DNA of 33,839 nt from a virus: positions 1-33,839 of IMG/VR virus record IMGVR_UViG_3300044675_001340; one strand, 5' to 3'. This document shows, piece after piece, positions 22,461 through 28,309 of the stretch. Both the position numbers and the translations under genes were made by a program. Positions within the stretch are counted from its first letter, which is position 1. The number at the start of each line of letters is the position of its first letter. The notes below the pieces were generated by a model. That model was not told the DNA's origin. It did not search any database and saw nothing but the letters and a program-made list of their open reading frames with translations.

Positions 22461-22783
22461 CCCCTGAATACACCCTGCAAGCCGCTTGCGTCAAGTTGTT
22501 CAAACTCTTGAAGCCACAAGAAGAAGGGCGGTTGTTCCTTAACCTCAACAACCCCCGAAGCCGAACCAACGGTCATTTTCTCAAGGGTATTGGCCTGACC
22601 GCTGGGGTTGCCGATATGACCTATCTATCGGACAAAGGGGCCATCTTCCTTGAGTTCAAGGCCAATAAGGGCAAGCAGTCCCTGTCGCAGAAGTGGTGGC
22701 AGGGAGTGGTCCAAGAGGCAGGGTACAGGTACGAGGTAATCCGAAGCATTGAGGATTTTCAAAAAGTAATTACAACCAATTAA
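22457..22783 (+). CDS. VRR-NUC domain nuclease (108 aa)
   Basis: The stand-alone VRR-NUC pattern is clear: Asn-Asn-Pro-Arg-Ser near 33, Lys-Gly-Ile-Gly-Leu-Thr-Ala-Gly-Val-Ala-Asp-Met near 45-56 (metal-binding Asp), Ile-Phe-Leu-Glu-Phe-Lys near 64-69 (the Glu-x-Lys of the PD-(D/E)XK fold), then Gln-Lys-Trp-Trp-Gln and the final Gly-Tyr-Arg-Tyr-Glu-Val-Ile-Arg. These enzymes cut branched or flap DNA structures and are common in phage replication modules. It overlaps the helicase stop by ATGA, arguing for joint expression. Confidence 0.85.
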   Translation: MTPEYTLQAACVKLFKLLKPQEEGRLFLNLNNPRSRTNGHFLKGIGLTAGVADMTYLSDKGAIFLEFKANKGKQSLSQKWWQGVVQEAGYRYEVIRSIEDFQKVITTN

Positions 22784-22807
22784 ACCAAACAAATAAACCC
22801 CCAAAAC

Positions 22808-23089
22808 ATGAGAAAATTAATTTTAGAACACAACGGCCTTTGCATCATTAACGCAACGCTTGAGCATACTGGCTTTCAAGGAGGCGACGCAGGACACGGA
22901 GGATATGTGGCTATGACCTTTCAAGATATGGCGTCAACATCAATGGAATGCTATGTGAACGATGACACATCAAGGGTTGAGCCAGTAAAAAAGATTGAAA
23001 TCGTTTTCCGAGGCGACGACGAAAGGGATGGCTTGATTAAGATTCTCAAAGCCTTCGTAAGAGAATTGGAAGAAAACCCTACCTGTTAG
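22808..23089 (+). CDS. Hypothetical protein (93 aa)
   Basis: ATG 22808 follows a long A/C-rich leader (22784-22807). The protein has two short beta-like stretches (Leu-Cys-Ile-Ile-Asn-Ala-Thr-Leu and Lys-Lys-Ile-Glu-Ile-Val-Phe) and a C-terminal amphipathic helix. A Gly-Gly-Asp-Ala-Gly-His-Gly-Gly motif sits near residue 24. No known family is recognised. Confidence 0.6.
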   Translation: MRKLILEHNGLCIINATLEHTGFQGGDAGHGGYVAMTFQDMASTSMECYVNDDTSRVEPVKKIEIVFRGDDERDGLIKILKAFVRELEENPTC

Positions 23090-23090
23090 G

Positions 23091-23120
23091 TTGCAAGTGT
23101 GGAATAGTTGTGTAGATTTG
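23091..23120 (+). promoter_or_regulatory. Bacteroidota-type promoter TTG-N19-TAGATTTG
   Basis: TTG 23091-23093, exactly 19 bases, then TAGATTTG 23113-23120, a full match to TTG-N19-TAnnTTTG. The ATG of the lipoprotein gene is only 4 bases further (23125), so the transcript would be leaderless or nearly so. Confidence 0.75.
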
Positions 23121-23124
23121 TTCC

Positions 23125-23316
23125 ATGGCCCGACTGCTACTGCTGCTCCTGATGACCGCTTGCACCAACGACCGCCCATGGAAGGTGATTGAGGTGCGGG
23201 CCAAGGGTAACGCCTGCGAGTACGTGCTATCCCGCTCCAACGGATTCGGGCCTCAAGTCAAGACCCTGACCGATTCGTGTGGTGCGTACAAACTATTTCA
23301 AACCTTAAGCCTATGA
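23125..23316 (+). CDS. Small lipoprotein (63 aa)
   Basis: The N-terminus is a short signal peptide with a lipobox: Leu-Leu-Leu-Leu-Leu-Leu-Met-Thr-Ala-Cys, giving a mature protein that starts at Cys13. The mature part is 51 residues with two more Cys (Asn-Ala-Cys-Glu-Tyr, Asp-Ser-Cys-Gly). It has its own strong promoter and sits in the early region. Phage lipoproteins may block superinfection at the envelope or serve as outer-membrane spanins; neither is shown here. It overlaps the next gene by ATGA. Confidence 0.65.
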   Translation: MARLLLLLLMTACTNDRPWKVIEVRAKGNACEYVLSRSNGFGPQVKTLTDSCGAYKLFQTLSL

Positions 23317-23516
23317 AACGATTCTTAGTATTTGCAGGTGATGCCTATTATCCTGAGGGAGGGATGAATGATTTTCAGGAGGACTTTGACACCTTGGAAG
23401 AGGCAAGAAGTTTTGAAACAAAAATCAAAGAAAAGTTTAAACTTTTATGGAAGGACAGCTGGAAGAATTTCAAATGGAGTGCCATTTGGGATTCGGAAAC
23501 ACGAACCCACGTTTAA
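23313..23516 (+). CDS. Hypothetical small protein (67 aa)
   Basis: A compact alpha/beta protein: Lys-Arg-Phe-Leu-Val-Phe-Ala-Gly-Asp strand, acidic loop, a helix with Glu-Glu-Ala-Arg-Ser-Phe-Glu-Thr-Lys, and a C-terminal strand (Trp-Ser-Ala-Ile-Trp-Asp-Ser-Glu-Thr). Small early phage proteins of this kind are frequent but uncharacterised. It is coupled to the lipoprotein gene by ATGA. Confidence 0.55.
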   Translation: MKRFLVFAGDAYYPEGGMNDFQEDFDTLEEARSFETKIKEKFKLLWKDSWKNFKWSAIWDSETRTHV

Positions 23517-23523
23517 TACCCAA

Positions 23524-23603
23524 TCGGGTATAATGTATAGAAAATCCCAAAATTTATACGCGTTCGGGTATAATGTAAAGAAAAACCCAAAAACTATACG
23601 CAT
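23524..23603 (+). repeat. Two tandem 40-base repeats in an intergenic region
   Basis: Units start at 23524 and 23564 (both TCGGGTATAATGTA...), with 35 of 40 positions equal; a third unit begins TCG at 23604 and then ends. In the first unit GTATAA near the left end and TTATAC near the right end form an inverted repeat; the second has five bases of it. The 165-base gap 23517-23681 has no gene. It may bind a phage regulator or act in replication. Confidence 0.65.
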
Positions 23604-23612
23604 TCGATAACC

Positions 23613-23666
23613 GTCAGCCTCTGGTCTTACCAAACCTCCCCCAGCGTCAGCCTATAAACTTACCAA
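23613..23666 (+). repeat. Second repeat pair GTCAGCCT-N5-CTTACCAA in the same gap
   Basis: GTCAGCCT at 23613-23620 with CTTACCAA at 23626-23633 recurs at 23646-23653 with 23659-23666, the same 5-base spacer length, 33 bases apart. It lies immediately after the 40-base repeats and before the start at 23682. It could be a regulator binding site or a duplicated leader. Confidence 0.55.
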
Positions 23667-23681
23667 CCAAACCCCAAACCG

Positions 23682-23921
23682 ATGAAAAACAAAACCGCAC
23701 ACTCTCTTTATCTAAAGCAAGATGATAATGCTTCGAGAAAATGCAATCATTGTGGCAAGTTCATTTCGTATAAACAAATGGAGGAGAAAAAGGACGTAAT
23801 GTTTCACTTTATCCCTGATACTGAATTCACAATTGAAGAGGCTTACTGGACTCATAAGCATTGTTTTGTGAAACCACCGTCATCCTACCCGACCATTTTG
23901 TTGACATCACCAAAACGCTAA
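23682..23921 (+). CDS. Small zinc-ribbon-like protein (79 aa)
   Basis: It contains Cys-Asn-His-Cys near residues 21-24 and His-Lys-His-Cys near 58-61, a spacing suited to one zinc ion. The rest has no known motif. The start follows the leader CCCCAAACCG. A role in nucleic acid binding is possible but inferred from the metal pattern only. Confidence 0.5.
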   Translation: MKNKTAHSLYLKQDDNASRKCNHCGKFISYKQMEEKKDVMFHFIPDTEFTIEEAYWTHKHCFVKPPSSYPTILLTSPKR

Positions 23922-23932
23922 ACCCCAAACCC

Positions 23933-24085
23933 ATGAAAACCACACCAATCGATTTCCGACGCTGGCAACTCCACATCCGCAAGGCTTGCGTCAACTGCAA
24001 CCGACCCGACAAAAGCGAAACCATCAAGGCGTGGTCCGTGAACTGGACCCTGCTCGGTCGTATCCTTCAAGCCAAAAACGCCTGA
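23933..24085 (+). CDS. Hypothetical small basic protein (50 aa)
   Basis: ATG 23933 follows a CCCCAAACCC leader. The protein is basic with Cys-Val-Asn-Cys near the middle and a Trp-rich C-terminal half. No partner Cys or His pair for a full zinc site is evident. Function unknown. The gene fits compactly between neighbours. Confidence 0.5.
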   Translation: MKTTPIDFRRWQLHIRKACVNCNRPDKSETIKAWSVNWTLLGRILQAKNA

Positions 24086-24087
24086 CC

Positions 24088-24273
24088 ATGGAATGGATAA
24101 GACCCCAAGACCAAATGCCCAAGGAGGGCGAAGTCGTGCTGGTTTGCAATGAAATCGGACTAAAAAGCGTTGCTTCGTACGATACCTATTACAATGAGTG
24201 GAACTGCGATTGCTCTTGGTGGCCCCGTGAAGTCGCTTACTGGATGCCTATACCCCAACCCCCTAAACCCTAA
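24088..24273 (+). CDS. DUF551-like protein, first copy (61 aa)
   Basis: The sequence follows the DUF551 plan: Met-Glu-Trp-Ile at the N-terminus, Met-Pro-Lys-Glu-Gly-Glu-Val-Val-Leu-Val, and a final Tyr-Trp-Met-Pro-Ile-Pro-Gln-Pro-Pro. These small proteins occur widely in phages and prophages; their function is not known. The start 2 bases after the preceding stop begins the conserved sequence. A second copy follows directly. Confidence 0.7.
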   Translation: MEWIRPQDQMPKEGEVVLVCNEIGLKSVASYDTYYNEWNCDCSWWPREVAYWMPIPQPPKP

Positions 24274-24282
24274 CGTATGACC

Positions 24283-24462
24283 ATGGAATGGATTAAATGC
24301 TTGGACCGGATGCCGACACCTTACGAGCCAGTCCTGATATTCACGACCGACATGAATCAAGCCTACGCATGGCTTGGGGATGGACGCTGGTACTACGAGC
24401 ATCAAACGTGGTTCCTAATTGAAGTAAGCCATTGGATGCCTCTACCCCCAAACCCTTTCTAA
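24283..24462 (+). CDS. DUF551-like protein, second copy (59 aa)
   Basis: It has the same plan as its left neighbour: Met-Glu-Trp-Ile-Lys, Met-Pro-Thr-Pro-Tyr-Glu-Pro-Val-Leu-Ile, and His-Trp-Met-Pro-Leu-Pro-Pro. An in-frame ATG at 24277 would add two residues; 24283 matches the neighbour's start (Met-Glu-Trp-Ile). Its stop shares a base with the methyltransferase start (TAATG). Two side-by-side copies suggest tandem duplication followed by divergence. Confidence 0.7.
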   Translation: MEWIKCLDRMPTPYEPVLIFTTDMNQAYAWLGDGRWYYEHQTWFLIEVSHWMPLPPNPF

Positions 24463-25730
24463 TGAAGTACGGTTCAGTTTGTTCAGGCATTGAGGCAGCC
24501 TCAGTCGCTTGGCACGACCTTGGATGGGAACCGCAATGGTTCTCCGAGATTGAGCAATTCCCTTCCGAAGTCTTAAAGTATCGTTTTCCCCATGTCCCAA
24601 ACCTTGGCGACATGACAAGAATCAACCAAAACCCAATCGCAGATGAACGACCAATTGACCTTCTCGTGGGCGGAACCCCCTGCCAATCCTTCTCCGTTGC
24701 AGGACTTCGCAAAGGTCTTGCTGACCCAAGAGGAAACCTCATGCTTACTTTTCTTTCAATCGCTGATAAATTCCGTCCCAAGTGGGTCGTGTGGGAAAAT
24801 GTCCCCGGTGTATTGTCGTCCAACGGAGGAAAAGATTTTGGAACCTTCCTTGGGGCGTTGGGGGAAATCGGGTATGGGTTCGCCTACAGAGTTCTTGACG
24901 CTCAATACTTCGGAGTGGCACAAAGACGCAGAAGAGTGTTTGTTGTCGGATACCTTGGAGATTGGAGACCTCCCGCAGCGGTTTTATTTGAGTCCGAAAG
25001 CCTGCAAGGGAATACTAAACCGAGCCGAAAAAAGAGGGAAGAAGTTGCCTCCGATGCTCAAGGAAGCGTTGGAACAACAGGCATCCCAAATGTCTGCCCA
25101 ACTATTGGATGCGAACTTGCAAAACAAGTAAATAATCAAATGATAATGAATGCAGAGGCATTCTTTCACGTAGTAAATCTCCAACCGATAGCCTTTGAGC
25201 CGGGTAAGATGCAAAGGCTTGGGTATGGGTATTCGGATAATGGAACATCCCCAACATTAAGGTCAGAGCCGGGAGATAATCAATTAGCAGTTGCCCAACC
25301 CATTGCCGTGGATACTTTTAACCAAACCATCAACGAGCGCACATCGCAGACCATTGGCTCGTCAGCGTCTGACGTTAATAACTATGGAGCCGTGTTGCAA
25401 CCGATGGCCTTTCCAATTAATACTGAAAATATGTTTGAAGGTTCAACATCTTATGGCAGAACTGTTGGCGAAAACAACGAACCATCATTTGCGCTAACAA
25501 AGGCGCATAGTCACGCAGTTGGCACTAATATGGCTATCCGAAGGCTGACCCCCAAGGAGTGCGAACGCTTGCAGGGATTCCCCGATGATTGGACAAAGAT
25601 TCCATACCGCAACAAGGAAGCCGACCAATGCCCCGATGGGCCAAGGTACAAGGCTTGCGGTAACTCAATGGCCGTCCCGGTGATGCGGTGGATAGGGGAG
25701 AGAATAAACTTAATTGAATCAATGCTTTAA
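24462..25730 (+). CDS. DNA (cytosine-5) methyltransferase, Dcm-like (422 aa)
   Basis: All core C5 methyltransferase motifs are visible: motif I Gly-Ser-Val-Cys-Ser-Gly-Ile-Glu-Ala-Ala near residue 3, motif IV Gly-Gly-Thr-Pro-Cys74-Gln-Ser-Phe (catalytic Cys), motif VI Trp-Glu-Asn-Val-Pro-Gly, motif VIII Gln-Arg-Arg-Arg-Arg-Val-Phe, and near the C-terminus Arg-Arg-Leu-Thr-Pro-Lys-Glu-Cys-Glu-Arg-Leu-Gln-Gly-Phe-Pro plus Gly-Asn-Ser-Met-Ala-Val-Pro. The target recognition region (about 180-350) gives unknown specificity. It would methylate phage DNA, perhaps against host restriction. No cognate endonuclease gene is seen. A second frame overlaps its first half. Confidence 0.92.
   Translation: MKYGSVCSGIEAASVAWHDLGWEPQWFSEIEQFPSEVLKYRFPHVPNLGDMTRINQNPIADERPIDLLVGGTPCQSFSVAGLRKGLADPRGNLMLTFLSIADKFRPKWVVWENVPGVLSSNGGKDFGTFLGALGEIGYGFAYRVLDAQYFGVAQRRRRVFVVGYLGDWRPPAAVLFESESLQGNTKPSRKKREEVASDAQGSVGTTGIPNVCPTIGCELAKQVNNQMIMNAEAFFHVVNLQPIAFEPGKMQRLGYGYSDNGTSPTLRSEPGDNQLAVAQPIAVDTFNQTINERTSQTIGSSASDVNNYGAVLQPMAFPINTENMFEGSTSYGRTVGENNEPSFALTKAHSHAVGTNMAIRRLTPKECERLQGFPDDWTKIPYRNKEADQCPDGPRYKACGNSMAVPVMRWIGERINLIESML
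24643..25131 (+). CDS. Overlapping reading frame within the methyltransferase gene (162 aa)
   Basis: In the +1 frame of the methyltransferase gene there is a 162-codon frame starting with ATG. The product includes Phe-Leu-Thr-Leu-Asn-Thr-Ser-Glu-Trp, then Leu-Pro-Gln-Arg-Phe-Tyr-Leu-Ser-Pro-Lys-Ala-Cys, then Ile-Leu-Asn-Arg-Ala-Glu-Lys-Arg-Gly-Lys-Lys-Leu-Pro-Pro. From memory this pattern is recurrently annotated in other phages as a small protein over dcm-type genes, which suggests a real dual-coding gene. I cannot check this here. It could also be a by-product of the conserved methyltransferase codons. It ends in the variable recognition region. Confidence 0.5.
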   Translation: MNDQLTFSWAEPPANPSPLQDFAKVLLTQEETSCLLFFQSLINSVPSGSCGKMSPVYCRPTEEKILEPSLGRWGKSGMGSPTEFLTLNTSEWHKDAEECLLSDTLEIGDLPQRFYLSPKACKGILNRAEKRGKKLPPMLKEALEQQASQMSAQLLDANLQNK

Positions 25731-25740
25731 CCCAAACAAA

Positions 25741-25911
25741 ATGAACCAAATAATCCTATTAATAACGGCTTTTGTGTTATACCTTTTATGGTTTGTAATT
25801 ACCATAGTCTTAACCATTACTATTATTGGTTGGTATTTTTTAAGCATAATGGACGATTATGGTTGGTTTGATATTCCGAATCAAATTATAGACAAAACCA
25901 TAAATCCTTAA
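25741..25911 (+). CDS. AT-rich membrane microprotein (56 aa)
   Basis: ATG 25741 opens a frame whose first 37 residues are nearly all hydrophobic (two close or one long membrane helix: ILLITAFVLYLLWF and IVLTITIIGWYFL), followed by Asp-Asp-Tyr-Gly-Trp-Phe-Asp-Ile-Pro. The base composition is far more A/T-rich than its neighbours, suggesting recent transfer. Function unknown; a holin-like or superinfection-related role is possible but unsupported. Confidence 0.55.
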   Translation: MNQIILLITAFVLYLLWFVITIVLTITIIGWYFLSIMDDYGWFDIPNQIIDKTINP

Positions 25912-25927
25912 ACATAAAAGACTCACC

Positions 25928-26227
25928 ATGGACCTAATCTCACGCACCATCCTCGGCTATACCGCAGAGGTCGTCGGAGTCAGCCCGGACGACATCTTGA
26001 GCGAAGTCAAGACCCAAGAACTGGTCCTTGCTCGAAGCATCTTTGCCGACATCGCCTACTCGGAATACCTCTACACCTACTGCCAAATCGGGCGAATCAT
26101 CAAGAGGAACCACGCAACGGTCATGCACAACCTCGAAATCCTTGCGATAAACATGAGAGCAAGGCCCGACATCAAGTTTCTGCGTACACAGGTTTTAAAC
26201 AGGACACGGGATTTTTTGCAACATTAG
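25928..26227 (+). CDS. DnaA domain IV-like DNA-binding protein (99 aa)
   Basis: The whole protein resembles the C-terminal DnaA domain: Val-Val-Gly-Val-Ser-Pro-Asp-Asp-Ile-Leu-Ser-Glu-Val-Lys-Thr-Gln-Glu-Leu-Val-Leu-Ala-Arg near 15-36, Gln-Ile-Gly-Arg-Ile-Ile near 53-58, and Lys-Arg-Asn-His-Ala-Thr-Val-Met-His near 59-67, close to the DnaA signature (Arg-Asp-His-Thr-Thr-Val-x-His). No ATPase domain is present. It should bind DNA, perhaps DnaA-box-like sites in phage or host origin. It is free-standing, 16 bases after the microprotein. Confidence 0.65.
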   Translation: MDLISRTILGYTAEVVGVSPDDILSEVKTQELVLARSIFADIAYSEYLYTYCQIGRIIKRNHATVMHNLEILAINMRARPDIKFLRTQVLNRTRDFLQH

Positions 26228-26253
26228 GAAGAACCCCCGCCATCTTTGCGTGA

Positions 26254-26802
26254 GTGAACGCAGAGGCTACCATCCTTGACCTTTATCGCAGCGGAGAAAT
26301 CCGCAAGGCTTGCCTCACCATTACGGGCGGCAATCCGCTTTGGAAGGACCTCGAACAAGAGGTCGTCCTAATCCTACTGGAGAAGGACCCCGACAAGATT
26401 ACCAAGATGCAGGTCCAAGGCTACCTGCGTTTTTACATCGTTCGCCTCATCATGAACCTGTACCGGGGCAACAATAATCAATTTGCGAAGAAGTACCGAC
26501 ACCACGACGAGCGGGTCGAAGTAGATCCCGAAACCCAAGAAGAAGGCAAGGACTACGACTCCCTGCTGGACGACCTTTGGGCTATCGCCCAGCAAGAGAT
26601 GGACTCTTGGGCCAAGGACGGAGCCTTCCCGTACGACAAAGAACTGCTCAACCTGCTCATGCAGACCGGGAACATGAAGGCTATGAGCCGAGAAACGGGC
26701 ATCCCGTACAGGTCCATCATTTACTCAATCGAACAGGCCAAAGCCAAAATCAAAACCGCAATCGAGTCCAATGGATATACTGGTTTTTCCAATCCTGATT
26801 AG
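26254..26802 (+). CDS. Sigma-70-like transcription factor candidate (182 aa)
   Basis: The helical protein has Leu-Glu-Gln-Glu-Val-Val-Leu-Ile-Leu-Leu-Glu-Lys near 33-44 and Leu-Arg-Phe-Tyr-Ile-Val-Arg-Leu-Ile-Met-Asn-Leu-Tyr-Arg (region 2-like), an acidic middle, and a C-terminal HTH (Met-Lys-Ala-Met-Ser-Arg-Glu-Thr-Gly-Ile-Pro-Tyr-Arg-Ser-Ile) like sigma region 4. Similar small phage proteins are annotated as RNA polymerase sigma factors. It starts with GTG 26254; CATCTTTG (26241-26248), close to a -7 element, lies just upstream. It may direct late transcription, which is inference. Confidence 0.55.
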   Translation: MNAEATILDLYRSGEIRKACLTITGGNPLWKDLEQEVVLILLEKDPDKITKMQVQGYLRFYIVRLIMNLYRGNNNQFAKKYRHHDERVEVDPETQEEGKDYDSLLDDLWAIAQQEMDSWAKDGAFPYDKELLNLLMQTGNMKAMSRETGIPYRSIIYSIEQAKAKIKTAIESNGYTGFSNPD

Positions 26803-27022
26803 TGCTTTAGCGACCCTTGCGGTCGTGGAGTTCCGGGTGCTGCCGGGATGGTTCTACGCTCTGCCCTTTGCGAAGCGGAAGCCGTTTTCGTGCATGACCT
26901 GCTTTGGCTTTTGGCTTGGCTTTGCCCTGACCCTGCCAACGTGCCAATGGTACTTGGCCCCTATCCTCGGCCTTGCCTCATCTGCCACCGCAATTATCAT
27001 TCGGGAATGGACCTTCAAATGA
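26771..27022 (+). CDS. Membrane protein with Cys-x-x-Cys (83 aa)
   Basis: ATG 26771 lies inside the end of the sigma-like gene. Three hydrophobic segments are seen: about 3-19 (LVFPILISALATLAVV), about 41-55 around Phe-Gly-Phe-Trp-Leu-Gly-Phe, and about 63-77 (LAPILGLASSATAII). Between the first two is a positive loop followed by Phe-Ser-Cys-Met-Thr-Cys. This plan is frequent in phages of Bacteroidota; function is unknown. It overlaps the next gene by ATGA. Confidence 0.6.
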   Translation: MDILVFPILISALATLAVVEFRVLPGWFYALPFAKRKPFSCMTCFGFWLGFALTLPTCQWYLAPILGLASSATAIIIREWTFK

Positions 27023-27288
27023 CCAACGAGCAGTTCGTAATTGCCCAGAAGCACCGCAAGTACTGGGACCAATATGTGGCATCGCTGACCATGCGACTGC
27101 CACCCGATGCCGTTGGGGAACTGCAAGCCATCCTGACCGCTCACGGACGACCCCCCACGAATTGGTGGTGCGCAGACTGCGTAAAATCGGCTCTTCAATA
27201 CATTTACCTACAAGCGGACCTGTTCCTCGAAGTCAACCAAAACACCATAACCCACTCCCTGAATGCCCCTGCCAATCCCGAACAATAA
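27019..27288 (+). CDS. Hypothetical protein with Trp-Trp-Cys-x-x-Cys (89 aa)
   Basis: ATG 27019 overlaps the preceding stop. The N-terminal part is helical. The C-terminal part carries Asn-Trp-Trp-Cys-Ala-Asp-Cys-Val-Lys-Ser-Ala-Leu-Gln-Tyr-Ile, like a small metal or redox motif, after a Pro-rich turn. No family is recognised. Its end overlaps the next gene by 26 bases in another frame. Confidence 0.55.
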   Translation: MTNEQFVIAQKHRKYWDQYVASLTMRLPPDAVGELQAILTAHGRPPTNWWCADCVKSALQYIYLQADLFLEVNQNTITHSLNAPANPEQ

Positions 27289-27733
27289 CGAAAGCAAAGA
27301 AGGCTTCATCGGTCGCTGCATGAGCAATAATCAAACCAATGCGGAGTTCCCCGATACGGCTCAGCGGTTGGCGGTTTGCGGCTCAACGTGGGAGAATCAC
27401 AAAAGGCAGCAATTCGAGTCTTATTCGGACTACGGCCAAGAGATTCGCTCTAATGCCAAGCGAGGGATAGAACTCAACGAACGCAACGGCAACAAGTGTG
27501 CCACGCAGACAGGCAAGGTCCGGGCGCAGCAGTTAGCCAACGGGGAAGCCATATCGGTCGAAACCATCAAGCGGATGCACTCCTACCTGTCCCGTGCTGA
27601 AACCTACTACGACAACGCAGACGATACCAGCGACTGCGGTTACATCTCATATCTCCTTTGGGGTGGAAAGTCTGCTCTCTCATGGTCAAGAAATAAACTC
27701 CGAGAACTTGGCGAACTCGAAGGCGAAGGATGA
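27263..27733 (+). CDS. Conserved phage protein with two modules (156 aa)
   Basis: The N-terminal module (about 10-48) reads Glu-Gly-Phe-Ile-Gly-Arg-Cys-Met-Ser ... Arg-Leu-Ala-Val-Cys, a pattern often found in phage head or packaging regions. The second module (about 62-150) has Asn-Ala-Lys-Arg-Gly-Ile-Glu-Leu-Asn-Glu, Gly-Lys-Val-Arg-Ala-Gln-Gln-Leu-Ala-Asn-Gly, Ile-Lys-Arg-Met-His-Ser-Tyr-Leu-Ser-Arg, and Tyr-Leu-Leu-Trp-Gly-Gly, resembling a widespread uncharacterised phage and plasmid domain. I do not assign a function. It lies two genes before the terminase small subunit. Confidence 0.6.
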   Translation: MPLPIPNNNESKEGFIGRCMSNNQTNAEFPDTAQRLAVCGSTWENHKRQQFESYSDYGQEIRSNAKRGIELNERNGNKCATQTGKVRAQQLANGEAISVETIKRMHSYLSRAETYYDNADDTSDCGYISYLLWGGKSALSWSRNKLRELGELEGEG

Positions 27734-27755
27734 CGAGGCACAGGTGCAGGCTCGG

Positions 27756-27896
27756 ATGGACTCGCTCATGATGGTCATCACCACCCTCTGCGACTGCATC
27801 GGAGCGGTGGACGAGTCCAATGCCCCGAACCAGTACGAAGTGAAAATGAAAATCGTAAACAAGATAAGCGACCTAATAGACAAAATCGAATACTAA
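27756..27896 (+). CDS. Small helical protein before the terminase genes (46 aa, start uncertain)
   Basis: The frame is open from 27594 but overlaps the preceding gene; ATG 27756 is the first ATG after that gene's stop, and a GTG at 27744 is another possible start. The product is helical (Met-Asp-Ser-Leu-Met-Met-Val-Ile-Thr-Thr-Leu ... Asn-Lys-Ile-Ser-Asp-Leu-Ile-Asp-Lys-Ile). Its stop shares one base with the terminase small subunit start (TAATG), supporting it as a real gene. Function unknown. Confidence 0.5.
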   Translation: MDSLMMVITTLCDCIGAVDESNAPNQYEVKMKIVNKISDLIDKIEY

Positions 27897-28309
27897 TGGC
27901 AGGCCGACCCCCAATTTGGAATACCCCCGAAGAACTATGGGAGGCGTTTGAACGATACCGAGCCGAGAACAAGGCCAACCCTTACCGGGTGCAGGACTAT
28001 GTCGGCAAGGATGGGAACATGGTTTACCGGGACAAAGAGCGTCCAATTACCTTTCGTGGCTTTGAGGGATACCTCGCAGAGAATGGGGTTTGCCATAATC
28101 TATCGCAGTATCGAAATGGAGATAGCGACCATCACAAGGAATTCTTATCAATCATTACACGCATAAGGCTGACCTGCGACAAGGATATGCTGGAGGGTTC
28201 AAGTGCCGGGGTTTACTCGGCCAACATTGCCTCTCGTCTGCTTGGCTTGGTTGACAAGCAGGAGAACACGGTCCACATCGAGCAACCCCTATTCCCCGAC
28301 AATGACTAA
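27896..28309 (+). CDS. terS: Terminase small subunit (137 aa)
   Basis: It lies directly before the large subunit, sharing the A of TAATG. The N-terminus (Gly-Arg-Pro-Pro-Ile-Trp-x-Thr-Pro-Glu-Glu-Leu-Trp-Glu-Ala-Phe) and the region Tyr-Arg-Asp-Lys-Glu-Arg-Pro-Ile-Thr-Phe-Arg-Gly-Phe-Glu-Gly-Tyr-Leu fit a small terminase family common in Bacteroidota phages. The C-terminal part has Gly-Val-Tyr-Ser-Ala-Asn-Ile-Ala-Ser-Arg-Leu-Leu-Gly-Leu. It should bind packaging-site DNA and recruit the large subunit. Confidence 0.8.
   Translation: MAGRPPIWNTPEELWEAFERYRAENKANPYRVQDYVGKDGNMVYRDKERPITFRGFEGYLAENGVCHNLSQYRNGDSDHHKEFLSIITRIRLTCDKDMLEGSSAGVYSANIASRLLGLVDKQENTVHIEQPLFPDND

Noticed and set aside
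23524-23666. CRISPR-like array from the regularly spaced repeats
   Set aside because: Only two units of each repeat exist, the 40-base units are directly adjacent without spacers, and no cas gene is present.
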